Source: UBA5266 sp964610025
Lineage (GTDB): Bacteria; Bacteroidota; Bacteroidia; Bacteroidales; WCHB1-69
Direction: 5' to 3'
NCBI GenBank assembly: GCA_964610025.1
Contig: CAZSTX010000027.1
Coordinates: forward strand, 1-26,501
DNA: 26,501 nt
The first letter of the stretch is position 1. The number at the start of each line of letters is the position of its first letter. Position numbers and translations under genes: made by a program. The notes under the pieces are model-generated. The model did no database searches. It had not been told where the DNA came from and saw nothing but the letters and a program-made list of their open reading frames with translations. Positions 17,521 to 23,549 of this stretch are shown piece after piece.

Positions 17521-17624
17521 CCATTGAATTTTTAAAAAGCAAAACATAACAAATTGATATATAGACATGAAAAATATTTTTAAACTATGTTATTTTATTA
17601 AAATATTTGTATAATTTTGCACCT
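17468..17624 (+). repeat. Segment repeated inverted at 4561-4720
   Basis: This stretch overlaps the right end of copy A and continues past it to TAATTTTGCACC. Its reverse complement matches 4561-4720. In both locations it lies directly upstream of an accessory unit and ends in the same promoter-like box. Copy B lacks the part beyond about 19730. Confidence 0.75.
17612..17619 (+). promoter_or_regulatory. Repeat-borne candidate promoter box upstream of the methyltransferase
   Basis: TAATTTTG followed by CACC. The same TAATTTTGCACC string occurs on the minus strand at the HTH controller promoter (19469-19480). TAATTTTGCA also occurs ahead of the helicase gene (minus strand, 4563-4572). It could give a long leader crossing the G8 tract into the methyltransferase. 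Confidence 0.4.
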
Positions 17625-17679
17625 ACAAAGAAACAAGAAAACATTAAAATTTAAATATTTTGAACTAAAATAAATATAT

Positions 17680-17775
17680 ATGCAAAATAATCCTCACAAA
17701 ACTTTCGCCAAGCCAACAAAAGTATGTTGTATAGGAGAGAGTTTCTGGGGGGGGAATAAATTATTGGCAACCTGA
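17680..17775 (+). other. Tiny open frame containing a G8 tract
   Basis: A 31-codon frame (starting MQNNPHKTF) reads through a run of eight G (17747-17754) and stops at 17775. With one G fewer, the frame would continue for about 24 further codons past the tract, to about residue 48. The gene status is doubtful. It is listed because an uninterrupted G8 is striking in DNA this AT-rich and lies 126 bases before the methyltransferase start. Function unknown. The rest of 17625-17858 holds nothing else I recognise. Confidence 0.2.
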
Positions 17776-17858
17776 GGACAGCAATTGCAAATCCATAAAT
17801 AATTTTATTTACAATGAAAAATGATGTAGATTATAAGTAATAATATGGAAATTATTAC

Positions 17859-17866
17859 TATCTTTG
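17859..17866 (+). promoter_or_regulatory. Candidate -7 box of the methyltransferase gene
   Basis: TATCTTTG, a good TAnnTTTG match, 13 bases before the first ATG (17880), implying a very short leader. No TTG is present where the -33 element should be (about 17836). That region instead reads TATAAGTA (17832-17839), a string shared with the candidate operator at the controller promoter. Confidence 0.55.
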
Positions 17867-17879
17867 TAATCTCAAAATA

Positions 17880-18680
17880 ATGCTTATGAATTTAGGAAAT
17901 TTTGAAATAAATAATATCTATAATATTGATTGTCTTGTAGGAATGCAAGAGTTACCAAGCGAGTGTATAGATTTGGTAGTAACTTCGCCTCCATATGATG
18001 ATTTGCGTGATTATAATGGTTATCGATTTGATTTTGAGAATATAGCAAAAGAATTATTTCGTGTAATGAAAAAAGGGAGTGTAGTTGTCTGGATAGTGGG
18101 AGACAAAATTAAAAATGGAGACCGCACTTTAACGAGTTTTAAACAATGTCTTTATTTTCAAGAAATTGGATTTAATGTCCATGATGTAATGATTTATCGC
18201 AAAAAAAATACGCCTTTTATGCGGTCTAATGCATATACAAATTGTTATGAATTTATGTTTATTTTTTCAAAAGAAAAAGTTTCCACATTTAATCCATTAA
18301 AAATTAAAACTGCGCGACATGGAGTTGAAAAATTGGTTTCCAACAAAAAAGCAGACGGAATTAACAATAAAGTTGTTGCAGAACTGAAAGAAGAAAAAAC
18401 ATTGACAAATATTTGGGATTATGCAGTTGGTTTGGGAGGTTCTACAAATGATAAAATTGCCTTTCAGCATACAGCAATTTTTCCTGAAAAATTGGCACAC
18501 GACCATATTTTAAGTTGGACAAATGAAGGAGATTTGGTCTTTGACCCCATGAGTGGTTCTGGAACAACTTGTAAAATGGCAAAATTAAATAAACGGAATT
18601 ATCTTGGAATGGAAATATCAAAAGAATATACAGAATTGTCAATTAAACGATTGGAAATGATGCCGCTACAACTTTTCTAA
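17880..18680 (+). CDS. Type II DNA methyltransferase, beta class (N4-cytosine or N6-adenine)
   Basis: This 266-residue methyltransferase has beta-class motif order. The catalytic motif IV TSPPYDDLRDY comes near the N-terminus (about residues 34-44). The target-recognition segment is in the middle (about 120-190). The AdoMet-binding motif I, FDPMSGSGTT, lies near the C-terminus (about 221-230). SPPY rather than D/NPPY is commoner in N4-cytosine enzymes, but N6-adenine is not excluded. ATGs at 17880 and 17886 are both possible starts. The gene converges on the HNH nuclease gene with a 4-base stop-to-stop overlap, which with the HTH gene makes a complete restriction-modification set. The whole set lies between two direct repeats and so looks mobile. 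Confidence 0.92.
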   Translation: MLMNLGNFEINNIYNIDCLVGMQELPSECIDLVVTSPPYDDLRDYNGYRFDFENIAKELFRVMKKGSVVVWIVGDKIKNGDRTLTSFKQCLYFQEIGFNVHDVMIYRKKNTPFMRSNAYTNCYEFMFIFSKEKVSTFNPLKIKTARHGVEKLVSNKKADGINNKVVAELKEEKTLTNIWDYAVGLGGSTNDKIAFQHTAIFPEKLAHDHILSWTNEGDLVFDPMSGSGTTCKMAKLNKRNYLGMEISKEYTELSIKRLEMMPLQLF

Positions 18681-19249
18681 ATTTTGGAATATTTTTTCAA
18701 ATATTTTACTGCTTCTTTCATTAACTCAACATTATCTTTGAAACGCCCAAGCCCTGTATTGCAACTATCACAAATCCACGCTCTTGCATTTCCTGTTTCG
18801 TGATCATGGTCAATAACTAAATTTGCTGTTACACTTGGAATTGATGCCTTTTTGCAAATTGGACAAACAAAAAATTTTGTGGGCTTTACGTCATTCATTT
18901 TTCTCTTTTCAGAAGGTTTTAGAGCAACACCGTCAATGCTTTTTCTGCATTCTGTACAAGTAGGACGTGTGGTTTTTCTTCCTTTTGCGTCCGTTTGATT
19001 GATGTCAAAATCTTTATAATCTTCTTTGAGAATATGACAAACATTACAGATTTTGTATTTATGAGGTTTACCTGTTTTTGTAACGTCTAAGAATTTAAGT
19101 TTTGATATATCAATATTAACTTCTTTGAGTTTTCCAATGAAAAACACTTTTGCTTTTGTACGTTTTACGTCTTCTACAAAGCCAACAGAATTAACTTCCA
19201 CCCCATTTGACTTTTCCGTCAAAACTACAAAATCATTATTTTTTATCAT
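18677..19249 (-). CDS. HNH/endonuclease VII-type restriction endonuclease, Hpy99I-like
   Basis: This 190-residue protein has two four-cysteine zinc sites (C68, C71, C98, C101 and C129, C132, C160, C163). They flank a beta-beta-alpha-metal active site with D147-H148-D149-H150 and N164 in CNTGLGRF. This matches the recombination endonuclease VII/HNH fold. The layout is close to that known for the restriction enzyme Hpy99I, a protein of about the same size with the same zinc-metal arrangement. Its N-terminal ~60 residues look like a small beta domain. The pairing with a methyltransferase and a controller makes a restriction role likely; the recognition sequence cannot be read off. The ATG overlaps the HTH stop codon (ATGA), so the two are translated together. 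A homing or structure-specific nuclease is the main alternative. Confidence 0.82.
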   Translation of the reverse strand: MIKNNDFVVLTEKSNGVEVNSVGFVEDVKRTKAKVFFIGKLKEVNIDISKLKFLDVTKTGKPHKYKICNVCHILKEDYKDFDINQTDAKGRKTTRPTCTECRKSIDGVALKPSEKRKMNDVKPTKFFVCPICKKASIPSVTANLVIDHDHETGNARAWICDSCNTGLGRFKDNVELMKEAVKYLKKYSKI

Positions 19250-19467
19250 TCTTTAAATAAATTTGAATTAAAAAATTCTGAAACAGATATATCAAATGCT
19301 TTTGCGATTTTTTCAATATTTGCTATTGAAACATTGCGTCGACCTTGCTCAATACTTGCAATATAAGTTCTATCAAGTTCGCATTCGAAAGCAAACTTTT
19401 CTTGACTCAACCCTTTTGCAGTACGTAATTCTCGAAGTCGTTTACCAATTTTTTCCTTGATATTCAC
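19246..19467 (-). CDS. HTH (XRE/Cro-C1) controller protein of the restriction-modification system
   Basis: This 73-residue single-domain helix-turn-helix protein begins (M)NIKEKIGKRLREL. The recognition region contains LSQEKFAFECELDRTYIASIEQG, in two blocks around residues 20-42, and the fold ends at SEFFN. The open frame extends upstream to a TTG at 19503, but that TTG is the -33 element of a well-formed promoter whose -7 box lies inside the extension. I therefore chose the GTG at 19467, which begins the conserved domain and gives a nearly leaderless message. It overlaps the nuclease start by ATGA. Small XRE proteins in this position usually act as C proteins, delaying nuclease expression until methylation is complete. 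Confidence 0.82.
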   Translation of the reverse strand: MNIKEKIGKRLRELRTAKGLSQEKFAFECELDRTYIASIEQGRRNVSIANIEKIAKAFDISVSEFFNSNLFKE

Positions 19468-19472
19468 GGGTG

Positions 19473-19503
19473 CAAAATTACAACTATGTAGTTTATTTGT
19501 CAA
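19473..19503 (-). promoter_or_regulatory. Promoter of the controller/nuclease unit
   Basis: On the minus strand, TTG (19503-19501) is followed after 20 bases by TAATTTTG (19480-19473). This is the standard Bacteroidota -33/-7 layout and the best-formed promoter in the window. The GTG start at 19467 falls 5 bases after the box. Confidence 0.7.
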
Positions 19504-19507
19504 CGGA

Positions 19508-19519
19508 CTATAAGTATAG
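19508..19519. promoter_or_regulatory. Candidate C-protein operator (palindrome)
   Basis: CTATA-AG-TATAG, a perfect 5-bp inverted repeat with a 2-base centre, sits 4 bases upstream of the -33 element of the controller promoter. C-box operators are typically found there. The inner TATAAGTA also occurs at 17832-17839 over the expected -33 region of the methyltransferase. In AT-rich DNA such matches can be chance. Confidence 0.4.
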
Positions 19520-19540
19520 ATTGTGTTTTTTCTTTACAAT

Positions 19541-19730
19541 AAAAAAAAAATTACTATCTTGCAGAAAATTAGTGCCTAACAATAAAAGGACAACACATAG
19601 TTTGCCATAAGTGGTGGTGTAGCTCCGCACCACGCCATATCCCTTTCCATTATCGTAAACATAGAAAACATTTTCGTCTCAAATATTTGAGAAAATTTAT
19701 AGATTATTGTTGAATATAATCAAAAAAAAT
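19541..19730 (+). repeat. Accessory-island direct repeat, copy B (attC-like core)
   Basis: Second copy, same orientation as copy A, on the other side of the restriction-modification genes. Relative to copy A the right arm is partly decayed: TCCTTTCCGTTA has become CCCTTTCCATTA. This removes one G-C pair and the G of the GTT. The central GTGGTG/CACCAC hairpin is unchanged. It ends 25 bases before the stop codon of the C25 gene. Confidence 0.85.
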
Positions 19731-19754
19731 AGGGATTTAACCAAAGTTTTGTCT

Positions 19755-21434
19755 CTAATTTTTAATCAATTTTTTATAAAAAGTTTTATTTTCGCTACTA
19801 ATTTTTAATATATAAAAACCTTTTGTTAAATGCTTAGTTTGGATAATTATTAGCTTATCAAATATTATTTTTGTTGAAATTTCTTTCCCTATCATATTGA
19901 ATAATTGTATGTTTTTAATATTATATTGCTTATTATCAATGTAAAAATACGTTTGAAAGGGATTGGGATATATTGTTATAGTATCTTCTCTGTGATAGTT
20001 TGTTAAATTAGTTTTATTGTTTGGATAAATATTCATGCTTGGGTCGCCAAACAATACCCAAGTTTTAGCGTCTATTGAACGGTTTAAAAATCGTATCATT
20101 TTTAGGTAAGTTTTTAGATACAAAATTCCTATTTGAATAGTAGAGTCGGTATGTGGAAGTAAAGTATTAAAAATTTGTTGCCCATAAATAGCGGCATCCC
20201 AATCAATTAGAGATGAAAACATGAGACAGGCAATTGCTCCATTTGCTTTTCCTTGTTGAGATGTGTTCATCCACTTTTCGGCAAAACATTCTTTATTAGC
20301 GAAATGACCGTTTAAACATGCTGCCGAAATTATGATAGGATATTCGTTTGTATTTTCTATTTTTTTTATTGACTCAATAGTAAAATTTCCTGTTCCCCAT
20401 TGATAATAAGAGCCATATCCTAAATAATTAATTATTGATACTCCATTATTAATCAAATTAATGATGTCGATTTCTGAAGGATTACCTATTTTATCAGCTC
20501 CATTTTGCGAACCATCATACAATTCATCAACAGTAGCATATCCTTTATTTAATAAGCAATTTCGTATGTTGCGCATATATTCCCAATCTTGTTTTCCTGA
20601 AATAGAAGATACACTATTAGAAGCAATACCTACTGCTCTTTTTGAAAATAAAAGATTATCTCTTGTTAATATTTTATTAATTTGATGTTGCAGATTATCA
20701 TTACATTCGACAGATAGTCGTCCAACTATCATTTCTGGAAAATCGTCGCTGCCTTTTAATAGAGTATATGGAATATCTGATAATCCTTCTTTAAAACGAT
20801 AAGATGGCACATGCTCGTCATCACCTATAAGCAATAGGTAAGAGGGTTGATATAATTCATAAAATAGTTTGATTTTTTTGTAAATACTGTCTGTTGTTTC
20901 ATTTTTATTTACTTTGATTGTGTAAACATCTATATTTTCTTTTTCTTTTGATAATATAAAATCGTTTATTAAAGGGAAAAAATCTTTGTAACAAACAATT
21001 AAATAAGAAATTTTTGGGTTTTTGAAAAATAGTTCTTCTCGATAATTTTCAAACAACGATTGGTAAGCTGGACCAAAAACAGTAGAAATTTCATGATTAT
21101 TAGCCGGGAAAACATGGCGAATACTGAGCTGTAAATTAGTAGTTATACAATTACATATAAATCTGATTTTTACTCCTTTTAAATCTCTAAAATAAAAAAA
21201 ATCTTGTGTTATATATATATATTGTGTATCGCTTAGGTTTTGATATATTAAAGAATAGTTTGCTTGATTTTCTGGGATTATAAAATACAAAATGGTATCA
21301 ATGCTTTCGCTTTCAAAAGAAATAGTTGTTAGGCTATCATTGCTAACAATATGTATTTTATTTTGTCCTTGAGAGGGAAAATAAAGACAAAGTAATAAAA
21401 GAAAAATTCCACATTTAATCTGATATTTCAACAT
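19755..21434 (-). CDS. Secreted gingipain-family (C25) protein with type IX sorting domain; catalytic His replaced
   Basis: This 559-residue protein has an N-terminal signal peptide (hydrophobic core 9-19, cleavage near SQGQ). A C25 caspase-like domain covers about 140-470, with LLIGDDEHVP (201-210), MIVGRL (235-240), INYLGYGS (335-342) and the nucleophile region ISAACLNGHF with C373. A C-terminal sorting domain follows, from TIYPNPF (487-493) to FYKKLIKN at the end. The domain order fits a type IX secretion cargo. In active C25 peptidases the first motif reads GHGS with a catalytic histidine; here it is Y340, which a single CAT-to-TAT change would give. Activity is therefore doubtful. The protein is shorter than the well-known gingipains. 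Its start overlaps the PASTA gene by 20 bases. Confidence 0.85.
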   Translation of the reverse strand: MLKYQIKCGIFLLLLCLYFPSQGQNKIHIVSNDSLTTISFESESIDTILYFIIPENQANYSLIYQNLSDTQYIYITQDFFYFRDLKGVKIRFICNCITTNLQLSIRHVFPANNHEISTVFGPAYQSLFENYREELFFKNPKISYLIVCYKDFFPLINDFILSKEKENIDVYTIKVNKNETTDSIYKKIKLFYELYQPSYLLLIGDDEHVPSYRFKEGLSDIPYTLLKGSDDFPEMIVGRLSVECNDNLQHQINKILTRDNLLFSKRAVGIASNSVSSISGKQDWEYMRNIRNCLLNKGYATVDELYDGSQNGADKIGNPSEIDIINLINNGVSIINYLGYGSYYQWGTGNFTIESIKKIENTNEYPIIISAACLNGHFANKECFAEKWMNTSQQGKANGAIACLMFSSLIDWDAAIYGQQIFNTLLPHTDSTIQIGILYLKTYLKMIRFLNRSIDAKTWVLFGDPSMNIYPNNKTNLTNYHREDTITIYPNPFQTYFYIDNKQYNIKNIQLFNMIGKEISTKIIFDKLIIIQTKHLTKGFYILKISSENKTFYKKLIKN

Positions 21435-22008
21435 CTTCCCATTTTACATCGGCACCAACTTCTTTCCCAACTACTAAAGTAATTTTTGAATGATACGGAA
21501 CTTTTTTTCCATCATGAATAATTTTACCTTTGTAACGTTGTTCTAAAACGGCATTAGGATATTTGCTTGGTTTATAAATTACTTGCCCTAATTTTAAATT
21601 ATTAGATTCTAACATATTTATCGCTTGCCGAAGAGATAAATCAAGAAGGTTTGGCATGTCGACTTGAGGTGGAACCATCATGCTTATTGATAAATAAATT
21701 TTTCTTCCTTTTTTTACTTTCATTCCTATTTGAGGGTCTTGCGCAATAACAATACCTCCCTTTAAATCGGGCATAAAAACAGAATCGATAATTGTTAATT
21801 TAAAATTATGCTTATTTTTATTTTTTTCAAAATCTTCTAATTGCTTTAAATTATAAGCTGTAAAATCGGGGACTAAATATTCTTTGCCGTGATTAGTAAA
21901 AAAACGAAGAGTAAGCATAACAAATAATAATACAACAAAAGACAATAAAATTGCAATGAAAATATCTTTGACTAAAGGATATTTTTCAAATATTTTTTTT
22001 GTACTCAT
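21415..22008 (-). CDS. PASTA-domain membrane protein
   Basis: This 197-residue protein has a short cytoplasmic N-terminus and one transmembrane segment (about 15-35). An extracytoplasmic part follows, with two PASTA-like modules (about 43-112 and 115-184), each ending in the typical K-P/K-G-x-K-I-x-L-x-(I/V) strand. PASTA domains bind muropeptides or other cell-wall parts. No kinase or transpeptidase domain is attached, as is common for short Bacteroidota PASTA proteins, so a cell-wall sensing or cell-division role is inference. It is first in a two-gene unit with the C25 gene. Confidence 0.85.
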   Translation of the reverse strand: MSTKKIFEKYPLVKDIFIAILLSFVVLLFVMLTLRFFTNHGKEYLVPDFTAYNLKQLEDFEKNKNKHNFKLTIIDSVFMPDLKGGIVIAQDPQIGMKVKKGRKIYLSISMMVPPQVDMPNLLDLSLRQAINMLESNNLKLGQVIYKPSKYPNAVLEQRYKGKIIHDGKKVPYHSKITLVVGKEVGADVKWEDVEISD

Positions 22009-22078
22009 AATACGTTAAAAAAATAAACATATAATTGTTAAAAAAAATCATATTTTTAATTTATGATTTTCATTGCTG

Positions 22079-22086
22079 CAAAATTA
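22079..22086 (-). promoter_or_regulatory. Candidate -7 box for the PASTA/C25 unit
   Basis: The minus strand reads TAATTTTG, a TAnnTTTG match about 70 bases before the PASTA ATG. No clear -33 TTG is seen. Confidence 0.45.
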
Positions 22087-22306
22087 AACTTTTTTTGCTA
22101 TTTAATAAAGAAATAAATAAAATATTTTTGTTTATTTATTACGATATAAATAGATAGTTAAATTTCACTTAAATTTATATTTTTTAGAGTAAAAAAAAAG
22201 AAAAAAAATTATTCTTAAAATAAAATACAATTATATGCCTATTAATCAAAGGAAAATAAAATAAAATGTATTTTTAATAATCTGTTTTTTGAAAAAAAAA
22301 AAAATA

Positions 22307-22314
22307 TACCTTTG
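22307..22314 (+). promoter_or_regulatory. Candidate -7 box for the TPR-ribH-fmt-GT unit
   Basis: TACCTTTG matches TAnnTTTG 24 bases before the ATG at 22339. A TTTG (22288-22291) upstream could serve as -33, but the spacing is a little short. Confidence 0.55.
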
Positions 22315-22338
22315 CAAATTGAATAATAATAAAAAAAA

Positions 22339-23028
22339 ATGAGTACTAAAAGAAATAAAAAAGAAAGGGCCATATTTCCCATTAATGAATATATTGAAAA
22401 AATTAAAAATTTTTTTGAGAATTATAATAAGCAAATTAATATTATTTCGTCTGTAATTTTAGTTATTATAGCTGCTTTTGTTGTTTATTTTATGTGGTAT
22501 CAACCCAAACAAGAAAATAAAGCAGAAATAGCTATTTATAAAGCAGAACAATATTTTGCTCAAGATTCTTTTGCGTTAGCACTTAATGGTGACGGTATGT
22601 ACGACGGAATATTGGATATTATTAATAACTATCATTTTACTAAAACCGCTAATCGGGCTAAATATATTGCTGGGATTTGCTATTTAAGAATAGGAAATTA
22701 CGATAATGCTATTAAATATTTAAAAAAGTTTAAAGGGAAGGATAAATTAGTTGCTATTCAAGCATTAGCTTCGATAGGAGATGCTTATATCGAAAAAAAT
22801 GATTTTAAAAATGCTTTAGTTTATTATAAAAAAGCCGTTAATAAAAATACAAACGACTTATTAACATCATTGTATTTGTTGCGTATAGGAATGATTTGTG
22901 AGATGGAAGATAATTGGAAAGATGCTTTAAAATATTACGAACGTATTCAAAAAGAATATCCTACATCAGATCAGGCAGGAGATATAGAAAAGAGAATAGC
23001 GTTTGTTAAATCCAAATTAGAAAAATAA
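22339..23028 (+). CDS. TPR-repeat membrane-anchored protein (YfgM-like)
   Basis: This 229-residue protein has a charged N-terminus and one transmembrane segment (about 35-54). A helical tail of TPR-type repeats follows, for example KYIAGICYLRIGNYDNAIKY, ALASIGDAYIEKNDFKNALV and IGMICEMEDNWKDALKYYER. The layout resembles YfgM/AncA-type proteins that work at the membrane with the secretion machinery. The protein is probably a scaffold. It is the first gene of a plus-strand unit, 5 bases before ribH. Confidence 0.8.
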   Translation: MSTKRNKKERAIFPINEYIEKIKNFFENYNKQINIISSVILVIIAAFVVYFMWYQPKQENKAEIAIYKAEQYFAQDSFALALNGDGMYDGILDIINNYHFTKTANRAKYIAGICYLRIGNYDNAIKYLKKFKGKDKLVAIQALASIGDAYIEKNDFKNALVYYKKAVNKNTNDLLTSLYLLRIGMICEMEDNWKDALKYYERIQKEYPTSDQAGDIEKRIAFVKSKLEK

Positions 23029-23033
23029 TTTTC

Positions 23034-23510
23034 ATGCCTAAAGAAAAAGAAAAAAATCTTTCTAAGGTACACATTGCATCACAAGTTTGCATTCACGATA
23101 AGCGAATTGGAATAGTTACCTCCGAATGGAATACAGAAATTACATATGCTTTACGCGATGCGTGTGTAAACACTTTGATTAAAAACAATATAAAAGAAAC
23201 AGATATTATATATGCGAGTGCACCTGGGAGTTTTGAATTGCCATTTGTAGCAAAACAATTAATCAATAGAGGAACTGATGCCGTTATTTGTTTAGGATGT
23301 ATTATTCAAGGAGAAACCCGCCATTTTGATTTTATTGCCGATGCTACTGCTAACGGGATAATGAATGTAGGCTTGCAGACTAATACTCCCGTTATTTTTG
23401 GAGTACTGACAACTAATACAATGGAGCAAGCATTGGCACGCGCTGGAGGCAAATATGGAAACAAAGGTGTTGAAGCTGCCATGACTTGCTTAAAAATGTT
23501 AGAAGTGTAA
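23034..23510 (+). CDS. ribH: 6,7-dimethyl-8-ribityllumazine synthase
   Basis: This 158-residue enzyme makes the penultimate riboflavin precursor from the pyrimidinedione and dihydroxybutanone phosphate. Signatures are APGSFELP (63-70), GCIIQGETRHFDFI (88-101) with catalytic H97, and the GVLTTNTMEQALARAGG plus GNKG phosphate-binding stretch. Length and motifs are normal for the icosahedral or pentameric lumazine synthase family. Other rib genes are not in the window. It lies 5 bases after the TPR gene, a neighbour arrangement also known in other Bacteroidota. Confidence 0.96.
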   Translation: MPKEKEKNLSKVHIASQVCIHDKRIGIVTSEWNTEITYALRDACVNTLIKNNIKETDIIYASAPGSFELPFVAKQLINRGTDAVICLGCIIQGETRHFDFIADATANGIMNVGLQTNTPVIFGVLTTNTMEQALARAGGKYGNKGVEAAMTCLKMLEV

Positions 23511-23549
23511 AATAGGCACTAATTTTTCTTACTATTAATAATTCTGCTT

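Larger units (their letters stand above)
22009..22338. other. Divergent intergenic region with two promoters
   Basis: No gene is visible. The region carries the outward promoters of the PASTA and TPR units and an AT-only inverted repeat, AATAAATAAA / TTTATTTATT (22112-22121 and 22131-22140). Several A-runs of 7-12 follow, which could bend the DNA. It contains no structured RNA that I recognise. Confidence 0.4.

Noticed and set aside
4561..17624. Inverted repeats as the ends of one large transposon
   Set aside because: They flank core genes (serS, guaA, dnaG, priA), and no transposase lies between them; two separate insertions are simpler.
19468..19503. Twelve-residue N-terminal extension of the controller from a TTG start
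   Set aside because: The TTG and a TAATTTTG box 20 bases downstream form a promoter, and the extension has no place in the XRE fold.
17331..19730. CRISPR array
   Set aside because: There are only two long repeats, 2.2 kb apart with genes between; there are no short regular repeats or spacers and no cas genes anywhere in the window.
22112..22140. AT-only 10-bp inverted repeat as a terminator
   Set aside because: It lies in a divergent promoter region rather than after a gene, and its stem has no G-C pair.
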